Shown here: positions 9,597 through 18,135 of the stretch, piece after piece
Position numbering within the stretch: the first letter of the stretch is position 1
How the letters are laid out: every line of letters starts with the position of its first letter
Origin: Girardinichthys multiradiatus
Lineage: Eukaryota > Chordata > Actinopteri > Cyprinodontiformes > Goodeidae
Reading direction: 5' to 3'
Length of the DNA stretch: 64,000 nt
Assembly (NCBI RefSeq): GCF_021462225.1
Contig: NC_061812.1
Location: 40,186,675 to 40,250,674, forward strand
Program-made: the position numbers and the translations under genes
Notes under the pieces: generated by a model
The model's input: only the letters and a program-made list of their open reading frames with translations
Told to the model about the DNA's origin: nothing
The model's database searches: none

Positions 9597-10865
9597 CAGG
9601 GTTTGGACAATGAAACTGAAACACCTGGTTTTAGACCACAATCATTTATTAGTATGGTGTAGGACCTCCTTTTGCGGCCGATACAGCGTCAATTCGTCTT
9701 GGGAATGACATATACAAGTCCTGCACAGTGGTCAGAGGGATTTTAAGCCATTCTTCTTGCAGGATAGTGGCCAGGTCACTACGTGATACTGGTGGAGGAA
9801 AACGTTTCCTGACTCGCTCCTCCAAAACACCCCAAAGTGGCTCAATAATATTTAGATCTGGTGACTGTGCAGGCCATGGGAGATGTTCAACTTCTCTTTC
9901 ATGTTCATCAAACCAATCTTTCACCAGTCTTGCTGTGTGTATTGGTGCCTTGTCATCCTGATACACGGCACCGCCTTAAGGATACAATGTTTGAACCATT
10001 GGATGCACATGGTCCTCAAGAATGGTTTGGTAGTCCTTGGCAGTGACGCAGCCATCTAGCACAAGTATTGGGCCAAGAGAATGCCATGATATGGCAGCCC
10101 AAACCATCACTGATCCACCCCCATGCTTCACTCTGTGCATGCAACAGTCTGGGTGGTATGCTTCTTTGGGGCTTCTCCACACCATAACTCTCCCGCATGT
10201 GGAGAAAACAGTAAAGTGGACTCATCAGAGAACAATACATGTTTCACATTGTCCACAGCCCAATATTTGCGCTCCTTGCCCCATTGAAACCGACGTTTGG
10301 CATTGGCATGAGTGACCAAAGGTTTGGCTATAGCAGCCCGGCTGTGTATATTGACCCTGTGGAGCTCCCGACGGACAGTTCTGGTGGAAACAGGAGAGTT
10401 GAGGTGCACATTTAATTCTGCCGTGATTTGGGCAGCCGTGGGTTTATGTTTTTTGGATACAATCCAGGTTAGCACCCGAACATTCCTTTCAGACAGCTTC
10501 CTCTTGTGTCCACAGTTAGTCCTGTTGGATGTGGTTCATCCTTCTTGGTGGTATGCTGACATTACCCTGGATACCGTGGCTCTTGATACATCACAAAGAC
10601 TTGCTGTCTTGGTCACAGATGCGCCAGCAAGACGTGCACCAATAATTTGTCCTCTTTTGAACTCTGGTATGTCACCCATAATGTTGTGTGCATTTCAATA
10701 TCTTGAGCAAAACTGTGCTCTTACCCTGCTAATTGAACCTTCACACTCTGCTCTTACTGGTGCAATGTGCAATCAATGAAGACTGGCTACCAGGCTGGTC
10801 CAATTTAGCCATGAAACCTCCCACACTAAAATGACAGGTGTTTCAGTTTCATTGTCCAACCCCTG
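9597..10865 (-). mobile_element. Complete-ended Tc1-like transposon, DD37E family
   Basis: The 1,269-bp element is bounded by TA dinucleotides (9595-9596 and 10866-10867) and by inverted repeats of about 28 bp starting CAGGG(G/T)TTGGACAATGAAAC. The minus strand carries a full-length but inactivated transposase. A 5'-truncated sister copy lies at 5246-5825. The precise TA duplication is the hallmark of cut-and-paste Tc1/mariner insertion. Confidence 0.95.
9649..10679 (-). pseudogene. Tc1 transposase, DD37E, inactivated
   Basis: Start codon at 10679 (MGDIPEFKRGQIIGARLAG), stop within PTPY at 9649; about 340 codons, normal for Tc1. The N-terminus carries paired helix-turn-helix text; a VLFSDEST motif holds the first catalytic Asp; QDDKAP and NIIEPLWG hold the second Asp and the Glu, 37 residues apart. 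At least three lesions exist: a TGA at codon 48 (10536-10538), a one-base frameshift near 10190 just after the first Asp, and a TAA at 9976-9978 where the truncated sister copy has Glu. When intact, this enzyme binds the inverted repeats and inserts at TA. Confidence 0.9.
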
Positions 10866-10867
10866 TA

Positions 10868-11692
10868 TATCAGTCAGTCATGTAATCAGTCCATTTTCTG
10901 ATGCATAACTTTTCCTCTTCAGTTTCCGTCTTTCATTTGAACAAGAAGTTATTGTTCTCTTCATTGTGGTCAAGTTTTGATTTCATTTAAATAAAAAAAT
11001 GTGACAGTTTGGTTGTTTTCGTAGGTTTTATTTAAAAGTCTGTAGATGGTAAGTGATTTATTGTTCGTCCTGTCCTAATGCAAGTGGCGGTTTTTTATGT
11101 CTGTGCACCACCTGTGTAAATTCTCCCAGTCCATTAAATCTAACACATCGATCTCCTTGGCAACCGCTCTGTTTTGGAGGTAAGCACGGATGCGCTCTCG
11201 AGTAGTGTATGTGAAATCTCTGGTCATAAGCGGTGTTTTTGAGCTGTACTGTGTTGTTGTAATTCAGCAAAATAACATGAAACACAACTAGTTACTCTCC
11301 CTTTGCTTTTAACTGGGGTATTTAGCAGCGAGCAGACAGACATTAAACGTAGCAGTGCTTGTTTTAGAGGCTGGCCGTTCACAAAAGCCTCGAGCTCCGA
11401 GGGGAGAGAAGCAAAGCAAGAGCATTGAGGCTCCAGCATAGCAGAACAGTCCGAAACAATTTGGAATGAGGGGAAAAAAGCTATATTTATAAACAGATTA
11501 AGTCGTGTTTTAGACTGCCTATTGGTAGTGGATCTGATCTTCTTTGTGTGCTCGTGAATTTTTGCAGCCGTAACTGGTTCTGGATGACGGCTTCATAGCA
11601 GACAGCTGTTCTTCCCTCTTCCCAGTACTGCATACCAGCGCAAAATCTTTTAGTGGTACGCAGTACCTGACGGTACCGGCTCACTTTCATCC
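10868..11692. other. No recognised feature; partly coding-like composition
   Basis: After AT-rich spacer, 11040-11690 is GC-richer and has minus-strand open frames at 11058-11285, 11224-11439 and 11487-11723, none with a domain I recognise. It directly abuts the old Tc1 DDE remnant and may be another decayed transposon. Confidence 0.35.
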
Positions 11693-11991
11693 CTGGATTT
11701 AGGTCTGGTGAAGTGCAGGCCACTCCATTCGAGGTTCCCTAGTCCACAGCAGCCATTTCCTAATGATGCAACTTCTATATACTGGAGCATTGTCGTCCAT
11801 GAAGATGAAATTAGGACTGTGTTCATGCAGGGGCACAATGACTGGATTAATGCTGTTATTCGGGTAGTATGGGCTTGTCACTCCACTATTCACAAAGTGA
11901 AGAGCAGTTCTGTATTGACCAGACACACATGCCCGCACAGTAACTCAATGTGAATCCACTTTCATCAGAGAACTGCACTTAGGCCCATTGG
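11693..11991 (-). pseudogene. Old Tc1 transposase, catalytic part (3' piece of a split copy)
   Basis: The minus strand reads, with frameshifts, QFSDESGFTLSYC (first Asp), FIFMDDNAPVYRS (second Asp region) and MEWPAL, then breaks at PDLNP before the catalytic Glu. Its N-terminal half resumes at 14186, on the far side of the long inverted-repeat element. It is therefore one old Tc1 copy split by a later insertion. Confidence 0.75.
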
Positions 11992-12048
11992 TATGGAGGA
12001 CCGATCCTGACAAAATTAAAAATAAAAGCAGAAATATATATATTTTGT

Positions 12049-12228
12049 TCTTCCTTTTCCTTACACATGCGTTTTTCATCAAGAAATGTACATGTTTTGT
12101 TTTTCCTTTTCCTTACACATGCGTTTTCATCAAGAAATGTAAATGTTTTCTTTTTCCTTTTCCTTACACATGCGTTTTCATCAAGAAATGTCAATGTTTT
12201 CTTTTTCCTTTTCCTTACACATGCCTTT
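12049..12228 (+). repeat. Subterminal tandem repeat, left arm (51-52 bp period)
   Basis: Four copies of a unit containing CCTTACACATGCGTTTTCAT and CAAGAAATGTAAATG, with phase markers (TTACACATG) at about 12061, 12113, 12164 and 12215. Subterminal repeats of this kind are often transposase-binding sites; that role is inference. Confidence 0.88.
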
Positions 12229-12319
12229 TTTCTTTTGACATTTCCTCGTCTCTCTTTTTCCTTTACCGTATGCATTTCTGCTTCATTATGCAATTGAGGA
12301 GGGCTGCCTTCTTCTCTCT

Positions 12320-12586
12320 AGCTCTTCTCCTATTGGTCAATATACAGGAAGGAGGAGGATCCATGTGCAGGCCGAGGGTGTGTCTCAATTCAGGGGCTGG
12401 ATCCTTCCAAGTGCGTACTTGTGTGCTGATTACATCACAGCGCAGCGCGTAAAGTCTGTCAGATGCTGCCGACAAATGTGTCCTTCTTTTGCCCAATTTG
12501 AAGGATGCGTTGTGAGTATCCTTCGCGGTCCATCTTTTCCCATGATTCATTGCGGGTCGGAGCGGTTTGGTCAAACAGGGGCAGCC
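12320..12586 (+). promoter_or_regulatory. Promoter-like segment in left arm
   Basis: An inverted CCAAT box (CCTATTGGTCAATATAC, near 12330) is followed by a GC-rich stretch with GCGCAGCGCG and CGCGGTCC, then the ATG at 12587 in a good context (GCAGCCATGG). The right arm repeats the arrangement in opposite orientation. Promoter activity is inferred from composition and position. Confidence 0.45.
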
Positions 12587-12611
12587 ATGGCGGACCACAG
12601 TGGCAAAAGCT
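12587..12611 (+). CDS. Putative first coding exon inside the left arm
   Basis: ATG in Kozak-like context opens MADHSGKS plus one base, followed directly by GTGAGT, a consensus 5' splice site. Joined in phase to the mini-exon at 13108-13148 it continues as C-TKEQTGQFIKFTQ. The text resembles the start of SANT/Myb or trihelix-type DNA-binding proteins found in several DNA transposon groups, normally with a Trp where Cys is encoded here. The frame beyond exon 2 is missing, so the product as present would be a stub. An identical exon lies in the right arm on the minus strand. Gene model is inferred; splice sites are seen. Confidence 0.5.
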
Positions 12612-13107
12612 GTGAGTAAACTGTGAAAAATTACACTTTCTGTGACACAAATGAACTTTTACAATGTTTTTAGTGCGGGAATATAACTGTGTAGACATGA
12701 AAAATCTGCTTGATTTATCAAGACATCGCTTAATTTCAAATGTGCTCCGACGTTTTCGGAGTTTTATGTAATCTTACCATATCGCTGGAGAGTGTGATTG
12801 AGAATAAATAAGCTTTTAAATATTCATATTTGATGAAGAAATGTGCTATATGTGTTTTTAAAACTATATTTATAATTCGGCTAGCATAATAATTTGTGAT
12901 TCCAGGTACAGCTGAAGAGAAATACACTTTCAAATGCAAGCAAATCTCAGTAGAGAAGTGAAAAGTTTGAAAGAGCTTGTTTTAGGCATTTGCATAGAAA
13001 TATTTTAATATGTCCTGCAAATTCAGACAAATGTAAAATTTTTAAAAAAGACTTGTTTTACACTGATATTAAGCAAGATGTTTTTTTTTGTTGTTGTTGT
13101 TGTTTAG

Positions 13108-13148
13108 GTACAAAGGAGCAGACGGGCCAGTTTATTAAGTTCACACAG
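13108..13148 (+). CDS. Putative second mini-exon in the core
   Basis: A pyrimidine/TTG-rich tract ending TTGTTTAG precedes the exon, and CAG|GTAAGA follows it, so both splice sites match consensus. The 41-nt exon completes a Cys codon with exon 1 and encodes TKEQTGQFIKFTQ in phase 0 at its end. Intron 1 would be 496 bp. Downstream exons are not found before the right arm starts at 13413; the core seems to be internally deleted there. Confidence 0.5.
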
Positions 13149-13412
13149 GTAAGATTACATAAAATTGTCCATTTATTCAGGTTAACTTTAATATCACCTG
13201 TAATGTCAAATCGACTTACATGAACAAATGACACAATACATTAAAATAATACTAACATAAACTGTTAGAAATCACTTGTGTTTAACGTTCACTGTGATGA
13301 CTGGCAGCAGGAGCTCAGTGCCGACAGTCCGGTCAAATCTCTACCGGGTCTAGCTCGCCTCACTGCCGGTAGGACTGGCAAAGCAAACCGGCAGTTACTA
13401 CGGTGGGAGCGG

Positions 13413-14185
13413 AAAACTCCGAAAACGTCGGAGCACGTTTGAAATTAAGCGAAGTCTTGATAAATCAAGCAGATTTTTCACGTCTACAGTTATATTCCCA
13501 CACTAAAAACATTGTAAAAGTTCATTTGTGTCACAGAAAATGTAATTTTTCACAGTTTACTCACAGCTTTTGCCACTGTGGTCCGCCATGGCTGCCCCTG
13601 TTTGACCAAACCGCTTTGACCCGCAATGAATCCTGGGAAAAGATGGACCGCGAAGGATACTCACAACGCATCCTTCAAATCGGGCAAAAGAAGGACACAT
13701 TTGTCGGCAGCATCTGACAGACTTTACGCGCCGCGCTGTGATGTAATCAGCACACAAGTACACACTTGGAAGGATCCAGCCCCTGAATTGGGACACACCC
13801 TCGGCCTGCACATGGATCCTCCTCCTTCCTGTATATTGACCAATAGGAGAGGAGCTGGAGAGAAGAAGGCAGCCCTCCTCATTTGCATAATGAAGCAGAA
13901 ATGCATACGTTAAAGGAAAAAGAGAGACGAGGAAATGTCAAAAGAAAAAAGGCATGTGTAAGGAAAAGGAAAAAGAAAACATTTACATTTCTTGATGAAA
14001 ACGCATGTTTAAGGAAAAGGAAACACAATATGTATGTACATTTCTTGATGAAAACGCATGTGTAAGGAAAAGGAAAAAGAAAACATTTACATTTCTTGAT
14101 GAAAACGCATGTGTAAGGAAAAGGAAAAACAAAATATATATATTTCTGCTTTTATTTTTAATTTTGTCAGGATCGGTCCTCCATA
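13413..14185 (-). repeat. Right terminal inverted repeat
   Basis: A 773-bp reverse complement of the left arm, including the start codon (plus-strand CAT at about 13588-13590), the same splice donor and the inverted CCAAT box near 13842. The two promoter/exon units point inwards at each other. Confidence 0.92.
13950..14135 (-). repeat. Subterminal tandem repeat, right arm (51-53 bp period)
   Basis: Four copies, with phase markers CATG(T/T)(G/T)TAA at about 13953, 14004, 14057 and 14108, mirroring the four copies of the left arm. One unit carries a variant ACACAATATGTATG segment. Confidence 0.88.
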
Positions 14186-14660
14186 CATTGGTCCCCTGTT
14201 CAGCATAAATGCTCTCTGGCCCATACAGGACGATGACTCCGGTGCCTGGTGTTGTGGTCAGGTAACCTTGCAAGTCATGTAGCATGCAGACCACATTGAT
14301 GTAAAAAGTTTTGAATGGTCTGACATGACACGTGGGTGCCTCTCACCTCCCTTAAATGTGCTTGGAGTTGAGTGGCATTAATCATCTGGTTCCGCAGGGC
14401 ACCGTTGTCGCTCACTGTCCACACCCCCACACTGATAACAGGACAAAAGAATGTTCACATCTATGCCTTTCAGTGACTCTTCCAGTATCTCTGTATCTCC
14501 TTTGTAACATGCTGATGACTCTCTGTGATGATCTAAGCTCAGTGGACACCTCAGTCCGGGAACTTCCTGTTTGAAGCCTCAAAATTGCCAAGTACTGTTG
14601 ATCAATGGCTAGTTGTCATCTTAGTCTCATGATGTCAAAATGTGAAAAGCATGATGAGGA
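14186..14660 (-). pseudogene. Old Tc1 transposase, DNA-binding part (5' piece of the split copy)
   Basis: The minus strand reads RRYRDTGRVTERHRC (second helix-turn-helix/linker text) and further pieces such as GYLTTTPGTG in broken frames, ending at the CATTGG duplicate. The catalytic half continues at 11991 downwards. The outer end of this Tc1 is not resolved; I place it near 14660. Confidence 0.7.
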
Positions 14661-14797
14661 AGACTGTTTAAATACAAATTCTAATTGAACCAGGAAATGT
14701 ATTGGTTGATTCATGGATCAAATACCTGTTGTGAATTTTGTAGTTAAGCTCCTTGTTAGAGAACAGCAAGTTTTGCAAAAAATACTGAAACACCATA

Positions 14798-14831
14798 TAT
14801 GTATGTATGCATGCATGCATGCATGTATGTG
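14798..14831. repeat. (ATGC/ATGT)n microsatellite
   Basis: Direct reading shows alternating ATGT and ATGC tetranucleotides over about 34 bp. Confidence 0.9.
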
Positions 14832-14849
14832 TTATGACTATATTACGAG

Positions 14850-15790
14850 GTACACAATCATTGGAAAGACTGCTGACTTAACAGTGATACAGCAGACACT
14901 ATTGACACCATCCACAAGGAGGATAAAACCGAAAATGTCATTGCTATAGGAGCTGGCTGTATACAAATAAATTAATGGAAAGTTGAGTTGAAGGAAAATA
15001 TGTGGTAAAATAGTATGCTCAAGCAGCATCGATAACAACAGGCATGACAGGATTGTAAATCAAAGTAATTTTCATTCATTTGAAATTTAAGGTCCCAGAG
15101 TCTCAAGGTCCAGTGTGAAGTTTCCAAAATCAGTGTTGATTTGACGAGTCATATCACCTGCACGTGTTTATCCACTGTGTTTCTAAAACTATTTATGTTT
15201 CTCTCTGCTGACAGGTTTTATGATGAATTTGATTTGAATTTCCAGCAGGGGCAAGTCCCCACTCTGACAAAGAATAAAACTGTTTAATTTTTTAATTACC
15301 ATAGTGTCACTGGCCAGCACACTCACCTGATATAAACCTTACAGAGAATCTATGGGGTATTGTCAACAGCAAGATGAGAGGCACTAGTGATAGCAATCCA
15401 GACAAGTTGAAGGCCACTATTGAATCAACCTTAGTAATCTGAGCAGATTCACAGGCTAATCACCTCTATTCCACGCTGCACTGATGCAGCAATTGCATGC
15501 AAAATAATCCCTAACCAGATATTGAGGGCATATTGTGTCTAGTAGATGTACATACTCTTCAGTAGGCCATATTTTTAGTTTTTTTTTTTTTTAATGGTCC
15601 TATGTAATATCTTAATCATCTGAAAACGTGAATTTGGAGGTTTCATACGGTATAAGCCATAATCATCAAAATAGACAGAAAAAAGCTTGTAATATATCAC
15701 TCTAATGAATCTATATGAGTTAAACTTTTTGAATGTAATTACTGAGGTGCATTAACTTTTTTGATGTTATTCTTATTTCACAAAGTTTGC
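14850..15790 (+). pseudogene. Old DD34E Tc1-like transposon remnant
   Basis: Plus-strand text starts with GKTADLTVIQQT (compare MGKTADLT at 56557) and resumes at 15088 with the central domain; from 15320 the PDLNPIENLWG-type region is recognisable as YKPYRESMGY, followed by a decayed C-terminus and an AT-rich terminal region to about 15790. Large internal deletions and many stops make it inactive. It is an older relative of the three young DD34E copies further right. Confidence 0.7.
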
Positions 15791-17575
15791 ACCAAGCAGG
15801 AGCCTAATTCAAGTCTGAAGTCTAAGTCAAGTTTTTGTAAGCGAGTGTTACTCAGGCCTGAGTCCAGACTAGAGTCTCCATCTCTGGTAGGAGCAGCAGT
15901 GAAGTTAAGCTACAGGAGAGGCAAAAATCAACACCACAAATTAGAATAAATCTTCCTCATTCTTCTTCTGCGGTCATGGCTGGGTTTGAAAAAAAAGCCT
16001 AGGATACTGTTGCTAGCAATAAAATATTGATCACACAGTTTCACTGTGCTGTGTATCATCACCTCCTCCACCACCAAGCAAAGGGTACCTTAGCTGCACA
16101 CACACACACACAGAAAAACCCCTCAAGGGCCCAATCTAAACTGCAGCTTTACACTCCTGTTCCCTGCTGCCTCTTTGATGTTCCACAGACCAGAGTCAAA
16201 GCATCTGGATATTTGTCTGCTACTTCGATCGGTGCTGTAGCATCAGAATGACTCGGCAGTGATCACCTTAAATTGTCACCAGTTGTGGTGAGTTCAGCCA
16301 GATAACTTTTTTTCTCAGGTTCATCAGAACAATGTGAAGATGCCACATACAGGTGTGTCAATGGAAAACAAAGCATTGGGAGAGAATGAGTGCCTTGTCC
16401 AGATACCTGAACAATACACAATTGCATTGGCACACATGGAAATCATAGAGGCAAACAAAGGCAGTACGGCAAAAGGACTTCGACGTTGTGCTGTTTGATG
16501 GGGGGATTAAAGTGTTTTAGTAAGATTAGGAATCCAGCAGTGACAGCACTGCAGACAGGAAGCATATTTAAAATGAGAGACCGCCGTAGTGGAGGAATCC
16601 ATCTACCTTTTATTTAGTCTAAATCGACATGGGTTCCATTAAACTTGGAAAGAGTCAAAGAAAAAAAAGATACTCCCTCTCGACCTGTTATTGAGTAGCA
16701 CTGAAGTCAAAAGGGGGTAAATTGACTAAGTAGGTCGAAGCAAAAAGCATGCCGAGAAAATATGCTAAACTCAAATTCTGATTGGCCCCATGGGTGTGTG
16801 GATGCTGCTTTCATAATTGCCTTCGTTTGATGCTTCTCCCCTCATTTTTTAAATTTGCTGTGACATTCACTGTGATTGAGAGAAAAACAGGAACTTGGTG
16901 ATGCACATGGTCCTTGAGACCCCCCACCCACCCACTGAGGATAGCATCTGAGAGCAGTTCCTTCCACATCAGTGCAAACAGCCACTATGCCATCGCTGGT
17001 GGAGTCCACAAACAGATGGCTCTGAATCAAGTGAGTGAACGGCAGCACTACTTACCACGCTCACTGGACAGGGTGGTATCTGTCACACAAATGGGGGGGG
17101 GGGGGGGGAGACAAAAGAGAGAGACAGTGATGATTACACCATAATAGGTTTTTGAAAAAAATGTCACTGTGATATTAAAGACAGGTAAATAAGAGGAGTC
17201 AACAGATCAATTCCTGATGATTAATGGAAAGTCACAAATGGTAGCAGGACAGAGAAATAAACAAAACATAAAGACACTGTTGAAGAAAATTTGCTGTCAC
17301 ATCCATGTACCCTCCTGCATTTGTCTCTGCCTATTATCAAGGCAACACCATTTAAACAGGATGGAATCAGTTCTTTCCATTATTTTTCATACCATCGCCT
17401 CCAGCAGCAGAATTCATCTTTATCTTCAAACTCTTGATGTTATGTCTATATTACTCTTATGTTTTGTCAATGAAACCTCAGAGAATTGTGTGTTGCTTTT
17501 TGTGGACATTGCAACAGGTTGCAGTTTCTTGCAGTATTCACAACCCTTGAACTGGAATTTTCTGTGGCAAACATA
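15791..17575. other. No gene; simple repeats only
   Basis: A (CA)n run lies at 16097-16112 and a 16-base poly-G run at 17093-17108. Otherwise I see plain non-coding sequence; open frames at 16842-17048 and 17217-17576 show no domain. Confidence 0.45.
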
Positions 17576-18135
17576 AAGTAGTGCTAAGTCTATAGCTGGA
17601 AGGAAAATGATACATGGTTTTCAAAGCTTTTTGAAACATAAATCTGAAAAACATTGCAGGTATTTGTATTGAATAATTGCTGTCCTAATAAGTGCCTTCC
17701 CCTGTATTAGAAGGAGCTCGTGTCAGATGACAACAAAATGTAACTTTTTGAATTGCACGAGCAAAGAACAAAGAAAATCAACTTGAATATCAGCATGGCA
17801 GCATCTTGCTTTGGGGATGCATTTCACCAGCATTGGACAAGAAAATTGGTCAATGAAAGGGAAGATGAACATAGCTGAATATCATGCAATCCCCAAGGAA
17901 AACCTGTTGGAGGCTTCAAACGACTTGCACAAAATACATTTTAGATTTTTATTTAGGACGACTTTAATTGCAATTTATCATTTCCTTTTCACTTTGCACA
18001 AGTTTGTTTTGGTCTACCTTTTTGTTTGGTCTATTTGGTACAATCCCAATAAAATATATTTAAGCAATTGGTTGTGATGTGACAAACAAAGATAATGTTT
18101 AAATTGGCGTGGATACTTTTGCAAGCAAATAATCA
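17576..18135 (+). mobile_element. Internally deleted Tc1-like copy (CAGTGCCTTG family)
   Basis: The left part carries terminal-repeat text (GGAAGGAAAATGATACATGG at about 17599), the middle keeps a transposase scrap around 17790-17930 (CAGCATCTTGCTTTGGGGAT, EENLLE-like), and the right part ends with the mirror terminal text and GGATACTTTTGCAAGCAA. Most coding sequence is gone. Confidence 0.7.

Larger units (their letters stand above)
11992..12765 (+). repeat. Left terminal inverted repeat
   Basis: A 774-bp arm whose inner end is the palindromic CCGACGTTTTCGGAGTTTT. It contains the 51-52 bp tandem array, a promoter-like GC-rich segment and the first mini-exon. Only scattered substitutions and small indels distinguish it from the right arm. 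Confidence 0.92.
11992..14185. mobile_element. 2,194-bp element with 774/773-bp terminal inverted repeats
   Basis: The left arm 11992-12765 and right arm 13413-14185 are reverse complements with high identity, meeting a unique core of 647 bp. Termini are TATGGAGGACCGATCCTGAC and its complement. The element interrupts an old Tc1 transposase gene and is flanked by CATTGG on both sides (11986-11991 and 14186-14191); one further shared T makes the duplication 6 or 7 bp. Joining the flanks minus one copy restores contiguous Tc1 text, so the ends are well defined. Each arm holds subterminal tandem repeats, an inverted CCAAT box, a start codon and a splice donor. No transposase is present, so it is non-autonomous. 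A 6-7 bp duplication excludes Tc1, PIF/Harbinger and typical hAT; Dada or IS3EU-like groups are possible. Superfamily is unassigned. Confidence 0.9.

Noticed and set aside
12067..12297. Open frames with FLTHAFSSRNV repeats (also 11979-12293, 13983-14294)
   Set aside because: They are produced by the 51-52 bp tandem repeat read in several frames and strands; no independent evidence of a protein.
12055..14135. CRISPR-like spaced repeats
   Set aside because: Repeats are contiguous 51-53 bp tandem units in a eukaryotic transposon arm, without unique spacers or cas genes.
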